Shown here: positions 1 to 11,555 of the stretch, in pieces
Layout: every line of letters begins with the position of its first letter
Position numbering within the stretch: position 1 is the first letter of the stretch
NCBI GenBank assembly: GCA_016699835.1
Contig: CP064987.1
Location: 1,116,001-1,180,000, forward strand
Source of the DNA: Phycisphaerales bacterium
GTDB lineage: Bacteria; Planctomycetota; Phycisphaerae; Phycisphaerales; UBA1924
Direction of reading: 5' to 3'
Length of the DNA stretch: 64,000 nucleotides
Translations under genes and position numbers: made by a program
The notes under the pieces: generated by a model
The model's database searches: none
The model's input: the letters and a program-made list of their open reading frames with translations, nothing else
Told to the model about the DNA's origin: nothing

Positions 1-1827
1 GTCGCACCGCCCTTCCCAGACCGGCCTGAGTCTGAGCGAGAGCAGATCGATCGTCTCGCCCGCATCGAGCGCGATGTAGAACTCCTGGATCGTGAGTCTC
101 TCTTCGAGTGCCCATCGGATCGAGTGTGACGTGGAGTTGGTGTGCAACGTCGCGGTCGCCGTGAGCGCCTCAGACCACTTGCCCTCGCGTTCGAGCCGAT
201 CGATCTTTGTGACCTCCTGCCGGATGTCCGAGCCGAAGCGCAAGACCCAGCGACGCACACCATTTATATCGAAGTTGAAGGTGTCCGAATCGAGTGGCAC
301 ATAGGTGCGATCGGTCAGTTCGAGCAACTCGTCGCGTGCGATCGGCTCGCTGATGAGCCACGCCTGAGCCAGCGCCAGCGTCCACGAGGTATTGCGATCA
401 ATGCCAGGCCGATCGTGCCCCCAGAGCGGACGGAGGCAATCCGTGTACGCCGTGAGTGTCTCCTTTGGGAGTGAACCACGACGCCGCTCCCCCGTGTCGC
501 GAGAAATCGATCCCGCATCCATCGAGGCCCGATCCGCAAGCCCGAGAGCGACCAAAGCGATCCGCTCCCCTCCATCGAGTTTCACGGCCTCTTCAACGCG
601 ACGAAGGAGCGACACGCGATCACGCGGCGAACCTCCCCAACGATCCAGCTTGGAGGACGCGAGTCGCGAGTACGCGGCGGCGTACAACGGGTCGGCACGA
701 GTCGCCAACTGGAACCAAAACTCCGGCGTCTCGTGAGAGTTATTCGTGGATCCGGTGGCCAGACTGATGAGTTCCGTGGCCGCGTGCGGGCGATGTGGCG
801 CCAGTTCGTGCGCGCGCCGGAGCGAGGCGTACGCGCCATCCATGAACATCTGCATGGCCTTGAACTCGACCTCGAGCGTCTCGCTGGCGTCGGCCGACCC
901 GCGAGCGCTCCACGCCGAATAGAGTTTCACCACGCCGTCGAAGTACGCGGCCATCCAGGGATCGGCTCCATCAAGTTCGGCGTACAACCGGGCCGCTTCC
1001 AGATAGCACACCGCATCGAGATCATCATCGAGGTAGTCGGCGATCAACGAGGCGACCACACGAATACGCTCTCCCTGGAACCTCGGATCGTGCACGGCCG
1101 AATCGATCGCATCGACTATGACTGGCGCCAACTTCTTGACTCGCTCCAGATCCTCTTGTATATATCGCGAGGTCCGCTCCTCGTCTGATTCATCCTTCTT
1201 CCGCGTCACCGCACCCTTTCCGCCCCTTCGATCATCCATGCGCGCGAGATTCGAGGTGGACTCGGCAGAAAGCACGATTGCCAGCCGAAGAAGCGACGAA
1301 CGCGTGAGATCGCCCATCGACGCGGTCTTTTCAGTATCAATGTACACGTGCGGCGCGCGTCGCTCGAGACGATTCGCGCCAGAGATCATCGATTCGATGA
1401 AACTCAGCGTGATCGAGTCGGCCGTCTTCGAGAGACGCACGCCCTTGAACTCGGGAGCAGCGTCCCAATCGATGCGGTGGATGCGGGTCTGATAGACCAC
1501 GCTCTCGGCCAACTCGTCGAGGAATCGATCCAGGCCCGAGGCGCAAAGAGGTTGACTCATGGCATAGGCGGCAAGGTCCTCGCGCATCGCATTCGCGATC
1601 TGGACACGCGTCCACAACTCGCCGGATGTCCAGGGCGTCGGCTCGTGGTCCAGATCGACCAACTTCAGATATGCGGACTGCACGGGTGCATGCGTCCATG
1701 GCGCCGCGTTCAGTCCAGGTTCATCCCTCACCTCGGACGAGTTGGATTCGCTCGCCCCTTTGGACACGAACGACAAGCAAAGCACCAGGCCGATGACGAT
1801 CGCGAAGACGAAATTGGCTCGTTTCAT
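1..1827 (-). CDS. exported alpha-helical protein of unknown function, 3' end cut by the window edge
   Basis: An open frame runs from ATG at 1827 through 609 codons to the first base of the window without a stop, so the C-terminus is missing. Residues 1-25 (MKRANFVFAIVIGLVLCLSF) form a classic signal peptide, followed by a charged soluble protein. Stretches such as residues 330-420 (helix pairs containing WMAAYFDG, PEFWFQLATRADPLYAAAYS) look like TPR-type helical repeats, but I recognise no named family. It lies downstream of nadA with 85 bp between and may share its transcript or use its own promoter. Codon use matches the neighbours. Export is well supported; function is unknown. Confidence 0.8.
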   Translation of the reverse strand, partial: MKRANFVFAIVIGLVLCLSFVSKGASESNSSEVRDEPGLNAAPWTHAPVQSAYLKLVDLDHEPTPWTSGELWTRVQIANAMREDLAAYAMSQPLCASGLDRFLDELAESVVYQTRIHRIDWDAAPEFKGVRLSKTADSITLSFIESMISGANRLERRAPHVYIDTEKTASMGDLTRSSLLRLAIVLSAESTSNLARMDDRRGGKGAVTRKKDESDEERTSRYIQEDLERVKKLAPVIVDAIDSAVHDPRFQGERIRVVASLIADYLDDDLDAVCYLEAARLYAELDGADPWMAAYFDGVVKLYSAWSARGSADASETLEVEFKAMQMFMDGAYASLRRAHELAPHRPHAATELISLATGSTNNSHETPEFWFQLATRADPLYAAAYSRLASSKLDRWGGSPRDRVSLLRRVEEAVKLDGGERIALVALGLADRASMDAGSISRDTGERRRGSLPKETLTAYTDCLRPLWGHDRPGIDRNTSWTLALAQAWLISEPIARDELLELTDRTYVPLDSDTFNFDINGVRRWVLRFGSDIRQEVTKIDRLEREGKWSEALTATATLHTNSTSHSIRWALEERLTIQEFYIALDAGETIDLLSLRLRPVWEGRCD

Positions 1828-1833
1828 CGTCCC

Positions 1834-1862
1834 AGCGTACCCGAACGTCCCAGCACACGCAA
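1834..1862 (-). promoter_or_regulatory. possible promoter close to the start of the truncated exported protein
   Basis: On the minus strand TTGCGT (1862-1857) is followed after 17 bp by TACGCT (1839-1834). Only six bases separate the -10-like box from the ATG at 1827, so a transcript from it would be nearly leaderless. Weak matches; no experimental basis. Confidence 0.25.
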
Positions 1863-1912
1863 CCGGTTCGGCACGGCAAGCCGCAAGCCAACCATGAAAC
1901 TTACATTGTTTC

Positions 1913-3190
1913 TTAGTCGACCGTGAGCAACCTGCCCGGAGCGAACCGTGCGCCCGTGTGCTCGAGCATCCGGTTGAGGGCGAGCAGGGCCGACTCACGG
2001 GCCTGGGGATGGACCTTGACGACGTTCACGGGCTTTGGCGAGCCATCCTTGCTGAAGGCGCCGGCGAGGTGGTCAAGGACCCAGAGCAGGTGGGCCTGAT
2101 CGATGCGGTACATCGTCGTGCAGAGGCACTGGCACTCCGAGAGCATGCGGACGTGGACGTGGCGCTTCGCGGCCTCGTTGGCGAGGCGGTTCACGAGATT
2201 CGTCTCGGTGCCGATCGCCCAGCGGCTGTGCTCCGGGGCCTTGCGGATCGTGTTGATGATGAACTCGGTCGAGCCCGAGAGATCCGCGAGATCGACGACG
2301 CTCTTGGAGCACTCGGGATGGACAAGGACGCGCGTGGGCTCTTCCTTTGGATTGGCGCGGTCGTGGGCGCGGATCGCGGCGATGTGCTCGGGGCGAAAGA
2401 GTTTGTGGACGGAGCAGTGCCCGGCCCAGAGGATGACGCGCGAGGCGAGGATCGCGTCGGGTGTCGACCCGCCGAGGGGTTGTCCCTTGCGTGCGAGTTT
2501 GGGGTCATAGACCGTGGTCTCGCGATCGGTATCGATGCCATACGCGGCGGCGGTGTTCCGGCCCAGGTGCTGATCGGGGAGGAAGAGGATCTTGATGCCC
2601 GTGCCGGGCTCGACGCCGTCGGCGAGGGGTTCGGTGCCGCCGTTCATCGCCCAGCGGAAGACCTCGTGGGCATTGGAGGAGGTGCAGCACGCGCCGCCGT
2701 GGTCGCCGACGAAGGCTTTAATGGCGGCGCTCGAGTTGACGTAGGTGATGGGGACGACGCGTCCGGTCCAGCCTTGTTCGCGGAGCGACTCATGGATGGC
2801 GTTCCATGCGATGACGGTGTCGTCGAACTGGGCCATGTCGGCCATGGAGCAGCCGGCGGAGAGATCGGGAAGGATCACGTCGACGTGCTCTGGTGTGAGC
2901 ATGTCGGCGGACTCGGCCATGAAGTGCACGCCACAGAAGACGACCCATTCGATGGGCGGCTTGCCGGCAGTGTTCCCGCCCGGTTGGGTCGCAACCTTGG
3001 CGGCGAGTTGGGAGAGTTTCAGCGAGTCGCCGGTGTAGTCGGCGTGGCGGATGACCTCGTCGGTCTGGTAGTGGTGTCCGAGGATGATGAGACGCGAGCC
3101 GAGTTCCTGGCGACGGCGCGTGATCGCCGCCGCGAGTTCATCAGCGGACGCGGTCAGGTATCGATCGGGGAGTGAGGGCTGCCACAGCAC
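1913..3190 (-). CDS. nadA: quinolinate synthase
   Basis: NadA condenses iminoaspartate with dihydroxyacetone phosphate to quinolinate in de novo NAD synthesis, using a [4Fe-4S] cluster. The 425-residue product has the N-terminal GHHYQTDEV motif (residues 38-46) and three cysteine regions expected to hold the cluster: VFCGVHFMAE (C86), GGACCTSSNA and SECQCLCTTMY. Length fits the long-form family. The start is GTG at 3190, preceded by GGAGG nine bases upstream. nadB and nadC are not in the window. It sits in a leftward gene block after a PilZ gene, with a 66 bp gap. Confidence 0.95.
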   Translation of the reverse strand: MLWQPSLPDRYLTASADELAAAITRRRQELGSRLIILGHHYQTDEVIRHADYTGDSLKLSQLAAKVATQPGGNTAGKPPIEWVVFCGVHFMAESADMLTPEHVDVILPDLSAGCSMADMAQFDDTVIAWNAIHESLREQGWTGRVVPITYVNSSAAIKAFVGDHGGACCTSSNAHEVFRWAMNGGTEPLADGVEPGTGIKILFLPDQHLGRNTAAAYGIDTDRETTVYDPKLARKGQPLGGSTPDAILASRVILWAGHCSVHKLFRPEHIAAIRAHDRANPKEEPTRVLVHPECSKSVVDLADLSGSTEFIINTIRKAPEHSRWAIGTETNLVNRLANEAAKRHVHVRMLSECQCLCTTMYRIDQAHLLWVLDHLAGAFSKDGSPKPVNVVKVHPQARESALLALNRMLEHTGARFAPGRLLTVD

Positions 3191-3256
3191 GAGAGGTGTC
3201 CTCCGTGCGATGGTACGGTGACTCGAAGGGCGAGGTTCTTGGACGTGCCCGACGGC

Positions 3257-3595
3257 TTACGCGGCATGGTCGAGGCGCTGGTCGGCGGGCTTGGCCTCGA
3301 TGAACTGCACGCCAAGCATCTGCTCGCGAGAGTCCGTCGGGAGAACCCGCACAACCTGGGCGTGGAGGGCGGCGTTGCCCACCAGGATGTGCTGCCCGCT
3401 CCAGGCGATGACCAGGTCCAACTCGTCGGTCGTCGCGATCGGTCGAGAACTGAGCACGCGGACGAGCGCCCCGCCCGAGGAAATATCGCACAACAGCCCC
3501 GCGAGATAGCGCTGCGTCGGCCTGTGGAAGACCTTGCACAACTTGCTCGCGTTGCGGCGTTCGAACTGGCGTCGATCGTGCGACGTGGTCGCCAT
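3257..3595 (-). CDS. PilZ domain protein
   Basis: A 112-residue protein that is essentially one PilZ domain, the cyclic-di-GMP receptor fold. It carries the diagnostic RRQFERR motif near residue 8, followed by DISSGGALV about 25 residues later, and ends with a GVQF strand. Both arginine and D/SxxG halves needed for ligand binding are present, so binding is plausible. A longer frame opens at GTG 3691, but its extra residues are unlike the domain, and ATG at 3595 begins just before the motif; neither start has a good Shine-Dalgarno site. Neighbours do not reveal its target process. Confidence 0.8.
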   Translation of the reverse strand: MATTSHDRRQFERRNASKLCKVFHRPTQRYLAGLLCDISSGGALVRVLSSRPIATTDELDLVIAWSGQHILVGNAALHAQVVRVLPTDSREQMLGVQFIEAKPADQRLDHAA

Positions 3596-3705
3596 GTTCT
3601 GACTATCGACCATGCCGGGCGTCGGCTTTGGTGGGTCTATCCCGAGTGGCGAAGTTGGGGATCGGGCCGCATTCGTGGCCAATCGCCGCACTCCCTGCGT
3701 TGCGA

Positions 3706-4761
3706 TTATCGGGCGTCGCGAGCCTTCCGGAGCAGATCACAGACTTCTCGGACCGCCCCGTTGCCACCGGGTCTTCGTGTGGCGAAGCGCACGCGAATCA
3801 GAACATCGTCCCAGGCGTCGGCGACAGCGATGCCCAGACCGACGTGCTCCAAACACTCGAGGTCGTTGACGTCGTTCCCGACGTAGCAGATCTGCTCGAG
3901 GCGGAGGTTCTTCTCCTTGGCGACACGTTCGAGGACGGGGAGTTTGTGGACCTGTCCCTGGATGCAGGGGATCTTGAGTTTGTCGCAGCGTCGCTGGACG
4001 ACAGGGTTCTCCTCCATGGAGAGGACCATGACCTCGATGCCGACTTTCTTGAGCATGCCGATGCCCATGCCGTCGGACCGGTTGCAGCGGACGCGCTCCT
4101 GTCCATCCTGTGTCACGATGACGGCGTTGTCGGTCATGACGCCATCGAAATCGAAGACGACGAGTTGGATGTCTCGGGCGATGGCCTCGGCGCGCGGACG
4201 CTGGCGCTCGAAGTAGACGCCGCGGAGGAGACGGGCGAAGTGGCTGGGACTCTGGTGGAATACCGGCCAGGGGTGGGCGATGCAGCGCACGGCACTGGGC
4301 GGATCGGCGAGGCGGGCGCGCGTGGTGGCGAAGGCGGGATAGTCCATTGCGGGCTGGATGGAGCGTGCATCGGGCGTGATCGAGATGGAGCCGCTCAGCG
4401 TGGTGGCGAGGGCCGCCGAGGGGCTCGTGTGTGCGCGGAGCCAGTCGAGGTCGTGGCGTTCAAGACCAACCAGGAGCGGATGCACGACGATCACGGGGTC
4501 ATGCGCGACGATGCCGAGTGTGGCGCACGCGTGCTCGAAGACGTTGCCCGCGTCTTTGGTGCACTCGCGAAACTCGGCGTTCGCGCGACGGGCCTCCGGC
4601 TCGAACTGACGCGGGGCGATGAGTGTGGGGGTCGTGCCGCTCTCGTGGAGCGAGCGCAGTGTCTCGGCGAGGACGGTCCCGCCGGCGAGGGGTGTGGAGA
4701 GCAGCGTGTGGAGCGTTGGACGATCGTGTGGGACTGGAACGAGTGTGCGCGGCGTGGTCAT
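3706..4761 (-). CDS. KdsC-type HAD phosphatase fused to a degenerate nucleotidyltransferase-like half
   Basis: The C-terminal half (about residues 195-351) is a HAD hydrolase of the KdsC/YrbI class, with DFDGVMTDN as the nucleophile loop, a downstream LSMEEN segment, a KLPVLE lysine and the acidic GNDVNDLEC motif. These enzymes dephosphorylate KDO-8-phosphate or N-acylneuraminate-9-phosphate. The first 190 residues look like the remnant of a CMP-sugar synthetase as found in NeuA-KdsC fusions, but the family's N-terminal nucleotide-binding motif is not recognisable. The glycosyltransferase gene upstream suggests a role in surface-sugar synthesis. The phosphatase fold is clear; the substrate is inferred. 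Confidence 0.75.
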   Translation of the reverse strand: MTTPRTLVPVPHDRPTLHTLLSTPLAGGTVLAETLRSLHESGTTPTLIAPRQFEPEARRANAEFRECTKDAGNVFEHACATLGIVAHDPVIVVHPLLVGLERHDLDWLRAHTSPSAALATTLSGSISITPDARSIQPAMDYPAFATTRARLADPPSAVRCIAHPWPVFHQSPSHFARLLRGVYFERQRPRAEAIARDIQLVVFDFDGVMTDNAVIVTQDGQERVRCNRSDGMGIGMLKKVGIEVMVLSMEENPVVQRRCDKLKIPCIQGQVHKLPVLERVAKEKNLRLEQICYVGNDVNDLECLEHVGLGIAVADAWDDVLIRVRFATRRPGGNGAVREVCDLLRKARDAR

Positions 4762-4868
4762 CGCGGGACCGTATGCCGGGCGCGTGGGTGTTCACCAAGT
4801 ACACATGAGTTGCTCGTCGGTACGCGGCTCTCGAACATCGTACGGCAAATGTTGGAGAGGCACAAAGA

Positions 4869-4887
4869 CACAGGCGTGACGCCTGTG
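4869..4887. repeat. interspersed hairpin repeat (8-3-8)
   Basis: CACAGGCG and CGCCTGTG arms around TGA, followed by CCACGAGG. It belongs to a family of short intergenic palindromes in this window and lies between the phosphatase and glycosyltransferase genes. Confidence 0.7.
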
Positions 4888-4919
4888 CCACGAGGTTGGG
4901 TAGAGTGGCGACCTGAGAC

Positions 4920-6146
4920 TCAGCCGGCTCGGCGTTTGGCGGACAGGACGCCGATGTGCTCGGTGCCCACGGCGAGAGCGAGGGCGTGGACCTCGAGTTC
5001 GCGGGGCAGGATCGCCTGGATGCCGAAGCGGGCGCGAGTGACGCGTGAGGCGGCCGTGCCGAGCATCTCGCGCCAATCGACGTCGTTGAGCAGTTCACCG
5101 ATCGCGGTGGCGAAGGCCTCGGGGTCGCTGGGTAGTCGCAGTCCCGTCGCGCCGTGCTCGACGACATCACCAAGGCCCGGCGTGTGGGCGACGATGACCA
5201 CGGCACCGCTCGCCATCGCCTCGAGAACAGTCTTGGGCTGGCCCTCAAGGTCCGACGCCTGGGCGTAGATCGTGCAGCGCGACATGAGCGACAGCAGTTC
5301 GTGATGTGGCATCCGCGGGAGGAACTCCAGGGGCGCACCGAGCGACATCGCGAGTTGCTCGAGCGTCCGCTTCTCCGGGCCCTCGCCGACGACCACGAGT
5401 TTCACCTTCTCGCGTTTGTCCTCGGGAAGATCGGCGATGGCGCGGACGAGCAGGTCGACGCGCTTGCGCGCGATGAGTTGGCCGGCGAAGAGGATCAGGC
5501 CCGGATCGCGATCGGACGCCGGGACGGGGTCGAAATCGGTGAGGACGTAGTTCGGGACGACGCGTGTGCGCGCCGGGTTCAGCCCGTACCGCCAGGAGAG
5601 GTCCGAGACCATCTCGCTGGTCGTGCCGACGACGACATCGGCGGCCTGGCAGAGGAGTCGCTCGCGAAGCCCGGCATCATCGGCGGCCTCGGAGTGCGGG
5701 CCATGCTCGTGCGTGACGAAGCGTGTCCAGAGGTAACCGCCGCGGGCAACGAGTCCGACGTCCTTGCCCTGGAGTCGGAGCCACTCGGTGAGCCGGACGG
5801 CCGCCTCACCGCCGACCATCTGGTTGGTCTTGACGACGACGCGGCGCGCGTCGCGGAGTTTTTCGTTGACGAGTTCGGGGAGTCGCGCCATGTACTCCAT
5901 GATGTTGATCTGGCGCTCGTTGCAGACGAGGTGGACCTTGGCGGCCTCTTCGGGCGTGCAGACCTCGCGCAGGGTGTTGAGGTCCTCGGCGTCTCCATAG
6001 GTCACGAGGACCAACGAGCCGTAGCGTTTGAGGACCTCGCGGTACATCGCCCACTCGCGTCCGAGCAGGCCGGCCTGCTTCCAGCCCTTCAGGGACATCC
6101 CGAAGGTGAAGACAAGGACGAACGCATCGGCTACATTCGGCGGCAC
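4920..6146 (-). CDS. GT4-family glycosyltransferase
   Basis: A 408-residue cytosolic or membrane-associated sugar transferase. The C-terminal half is a typical GT-B donor domain: ILFAGQLIARKRVDLLVRA, VVVGEGPEK, then the E-x7-E type segment ASDLEGQPKTVLEAMASG followed by GLGDVVEHGATG. The N-terminal half lacks a clear signal peptide. The frame stays open upstream to 6410, overlapping pabB, but GTG at 6146, with CGGGAG six bases upstream, starts where family-like sequence begins. Together with the KdsC-like gene downstream it suggests glycan or lipopolysaccharide-type synthesis; the acceptor is unknown. Confidence 0.85.
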   Translation of the reverse strand: MPPNVADAFVLVFTFGMSLKGWKQAGLLGREWAMYREVLKRYGSLVLVTYGDAEDLNTLREVCTPEEAAKVHLVCNERQINIMEYMARLPELVNEKLRDARRVVVKTNQMVGGEAAVRLTEWLRLQGKDVGLVARGGYLWTRFVTHEHGPHSEAADDAGLRERLLCQAADVVVGTTSEMVSDLSWRYGLNPARTRVVPNYVLTDFDPVPASDRDPGLILFAGQLIARKRVDLLVRAIADLPEDKREKVKLVVVGEGPEKRTLEQLAMSLGAPLEFLPRMPHHELLSLMSRCTIYAQASDLEGQPKTVLEAMASGAVVIVAHTPGLGDVVEHGATGLRLPSDPEAFATAIGELLNDVDWREMLGTAASRVTRARFGIQAILPRELEVHALALAVGTEHIGVLSAKRRAG

Positions 6147-6297
6147 GAGGGACTCCCGGAGCGCCCGGGCCACACCCAACCCGGGCGAGGCCGCCAGCGC
6201 GCGACATGGAGCCTGTATCGGCGAGCGCGCACGGGCGCTCCAGCAGAGGTGCGGCAAGTGGGGTGAATGAGGAGGATGCGGCGGGATGGCCCGAGAA

Positions 6298-7689
6298 TCA
6301 GCCTCGTTCGAGTGCCCGGAGCGGCCCTGCCTTAACCAGCGTCTCCTCCCATTCGGCCTTTGGATCGCTGTCGGCGACGATCCCGGCGCCCACGGCGTAC
6401 TCGACCTCATTCCCCTGAATCAGGGCCGTGCGGATCGCGACGTTCAACTCGAGATCGCCGTTGTCGAAGAGGCCGCCGACGCAGCCGCAGTACGGCCCGC
6501 GTGATCGCTCCTCGAGTACATCGATGAGTTGCATGACGCGGATCTTGGGGGCGCCGGTGATGGACCCTGGCGGGAACGTCGCCGCGAGGAGCGCGTCAAG
6601 CCCCACGTCGTCGCGCAACTTGCCTTCAACCAACGCCGTGGCTTGCAGAATCGAGGTGCCGATCCCAGGTAAGGACGATGGCGTGCCATGCTGTTCGATC
6701 GTCCGGGGCGAGGCGACTCGGACGGAGCCAACCTCACACACACGCGAGAGGTCGTTGCGCATCAGGTCCACGATCATGTGGAGTTCGGCCCGCTCCTTCT
6801 CGCTCGACCAGAGTTCGTCGCGTTGTTCGAGCGATCGGCGTGTGCCCTTCATGGGGCGCGTTCGGACCCGGCGCGTGCCGGCATCGAACTCAAGGAACAA
6901 CTCCGGGCTGGCGCTGGCGACGGCGTGGTGGACGCCCGCGTCGTTCCATTCCACATACGCTCCGTGCCAGGGATCGGCCGCCTCGAGCAGTCGCGCGAAG
7001 ACGCCCCGCGCCGAGCCAAGGAGCGTGGCACGCATCGCGTGGGTGAGGTTGATCTGATAGCAGTCTCCCGCGGCAATGTGCGCCTTGGCGCGGGCAACGC
7101 CGGACATATAAGCCTCTGGTGCGGTCTCGATTCGAATGTCGCGCACGCCCGCGGGCACCACGGGGCTTGCGGGCGTCAGGAGCATTCGAGTCGCGTCGAC
7201 CTCGGCGAGCGCTCCCGTTCCCCACCACGCTCCGTGTTCGCGATCGTGGATCAGTTGATCGCGGGTCTGAAACGCGGCAACGAGCGGCCATGTGGCACGA
7301 TGTCGGCTGGAGGCCGTCGACTCAAAGGCCCCCCCAAGGTCGTACGAGAGCATGAGCAATGAGGACAGGGCGACCGGCTCAACGTGTGAACCGAGAACGG
7401 CACGTTCTGGCGTCTTTGCCGTCGGGCGAGATATCTGGCCGAGCCTTGCGAGCAAATCCCGTGCTCCATGGAATGTGTCCTCTTGGTGGTGCGTCTCAGG
7501 ACGAGCGAGATACGACCAACGACGAGGCGATGTCGGCGTCGAGGTCGCCGGAAGCACGCCAAGAGACCACGCTTCTGGCCAACGGACCAAAATGTCGCCA
7601 GGAGACAGTCCATCAAGGTGAGGCAACCGCGTCGGACGCCAAACCGCCGGGGAGCACTCAACGGGGTTCTCGTTTGTGGTGGAAGTCAC
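6298..7689 (-). CDS. pabB: aminodeoxychorismate synthase component I (PabB-like)
   Basis: Chorismate-binding enzyme that aminates chorismate towards 4-aminobenzoate for folate. The 463-residue product has the hallmark C-terminal region: GDCYQINLTHAM, RPMKGTRR (the PIKGT-type motif of PabB), DLMRNDLSRV, FPPGSITGAPK and EWEETLVKAGPL. The start is placed at GTG 7689 because upstream sequence is non-family, although the frame is open to 7971. It could be an anthranilate synthase TrpE, but the length and KGT motif favour PabB. No glutamine amidotransferase partner is adjacent. Confidence 0.85.
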   Translation of the reverse strand: MTSTTNENPVECSPAVWRPTRLPHLDGLSPGDILVRWPEAWSLGVLPATSTPTSPRRWSYLARPETHHQEDTFHGARDLLARLGQISRPTAKTPERAVLGSHVEPVALSSLLMLSYDLGGAFESTASSRHRATWPLVAAFQTRDQLIHDREHGAWWGTGALAEVDATRMLLTPASPVVPAGVRDIRIETAPEAYMSGVARAKAHIAAGDCYQINLTHAMRATLLGSARGVFARLLEAADPWHGAYVEWNDAGVHHAVASASPELFLEFDAGTRRVRTRPMKGTRRSLEQRDELWSSEKERAELHMIVDLMRNDLSRVCEVGSVRVASPRTIEQHGTPSSLPGIGTSILQATALVEGKLRDDVGLDALLAATFPPGSITGAPKIRVMQLIDVLEERSRGPYCGCVGGLFDNGDLELNVAIRTALIQGNEVEYAVGAGIVADSDPKAEWEETLVKAGPLRALERG

Positions 7690-7998
7690 GATTCGGCCTG
7701 ATGTTAGGGTGATCCTATCGGGCACTTTTCTGGGGATTGCACCGGGCTCATTGTCGCCAGTGCGTGGTAAGTTTCCTACACTTCCGGGCGCACCAACACA
7801 CGGGAGAATCCCGGCGGGCCGCCGCTGCCCAACCCATTCGATCCTCGCAGGAAGTGTCCCCACGGAGCCGATCGCCACGACCAACGGCGGTTTGGGATCA
7901 TTCGTACCCCTCCGGGTCCAATCCCAGACGACGAATGGACTCTCCAGAGCACGGCCCGCGGTCGGTCCCAACGTCCGATTGAGAAAGGTTCAGTTGTC
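7690..7998. other. divergent intergenic region between pabB and ppdK
   Basis: About 310 bp with no supportable gene. It must contain promoters for both divergent genes. GAGAAAGG at 7981-7988 is a plausible ribosome binding site for ppdK. I see no convincing -35/-10 pair or riboswitch. Confidence 0.5.
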
Positions 7999-10782
<2,784 letters not shown>

Positions 10783-10807
10783 TCGAGTGACGAATCTGAT
10801 TTCGAAG

Positions 10808-10841
10808 AACACCCACGCGCCGCCGCGTGGGTGTTTTCTTT
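10808..10841 (+). terminator. intrinsic terminator after ppdK
   Basis: A perfect 12-bp stem (AACACCCACGCG and its complement) with a CCGC loop, followed by a T-rich tract. It begins 25 bases after the ppdK stop codon. Confidence 0.9.
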
Positions 10842-10880
10842 GATGGCCGCCACTCCGAGGCGGGACTCAGCCTTAGGTGG

Positions 10881-10900
10881 CACCGCTCTCCAGAGCGGTG
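10881..10900. repeat. interspersed hairpin repeat (CACCGCTCT palindrome)
   Basis: CACCGCTCT, CC, AGAGCGGTG, preceded by GGTGG. A variant with CACCACTCT arms lies at 44645-44664, after the DinB-like gene. Confidence 0.7.
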
Positions 10901-10922
10901 CTCGCATCTCATATCCTCCCGC

Positions 10923-11414
10923 ATGTACTGCCTCGGCTGCGGCTACAACCTCGCGGACATTCAGCCCATCGGTGATCCGCCCCGGCACATGTGCCCGGAA
11001 TGCGGTCGAGCATTCGACCCTCACGACGATCGGACCTGGACAACCTGGACTGGCCGGCACGCCGTGCGTTCCCGCGGTCTTGATGCTGTCGTAACCATCA
11101 CCTGGCTGTGCGCGAGATGGGCGCTATTTGCGAGTATCTACCTGTGTGTGTTCTTCATCGGGTTGCTCTTTCGAGTCACGGTTCCCTATGAACTGCGATG
11201 GCTGATGAGCATGTTCTTGATCGCGTCCATCCTCTTCATCGGCGGGGGCATCATTGTGGCCTTGCCGGTCGCTTGCGTGCTGCTCTTCTCCGCGACCCGA
11301 TACGAGATCCGCGCACGCCGCAATCCCAAGCGATCCGAACGACTGACCTACCACATCATGGGGACGTTCGGGATCCTCCTGATAGACGTCATCTTGATTT
11401 GCTCCGGGGTGTAA
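10923..11414 (+). CDS. zinc-ribbon membrane protein of unknown function
   Basis: A 163-residue protein starting at ATG 10923 (MYCLGCGYNL). Two CxxC pairs, CLGC at the start and CPEC near residue 26, form a probable zinc ribbon, followed by FDPHDDRTW. Three hydrophobic segments follow (about residues 55-85, 95-125 and 140-163), so the C-terminus is embedded in the membrane. Small proteins with this CxxCGYNL...CPECG head are frequent in planctomycetes, to my knowledge; their role is unknown to me. No clear ribosome binding site. It lies between two strong transcription units. Confidence 0.75.
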   Translation: MYCLGCGYNLADIQPIGDPPRHMCPECGRAFDPHDDRTWTTWTGRHAVRSRGLDAVVTITWLCARWALFASIYLCVFFIGLLFRVTVPYELRWLMSMFLIASILFIGGGIIVALPVACVLLFSATRYEIRARRNPKRSERLTYHIMGTFGILLIDVILICSGV

Positions 11415-11555
11415 ACGCACGAACCCGAGACCGAGACCCAATCTCACCCAGACCTCCACCGGTTGTACTCCCACCGCGTGTGAATCGATGTCCACGCGCA
11501 TGGCCAGACCTCGCCGTCTTCGCCCCTAGAATCCCCCACCAAAGGAGGCACGTCG

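Noticed and set aside
3628..5268. 546-codon open frame on the plus strand
   Set aside because: Antisense to the KdsC-like and glycosyltransferase genes; no coherent domain.
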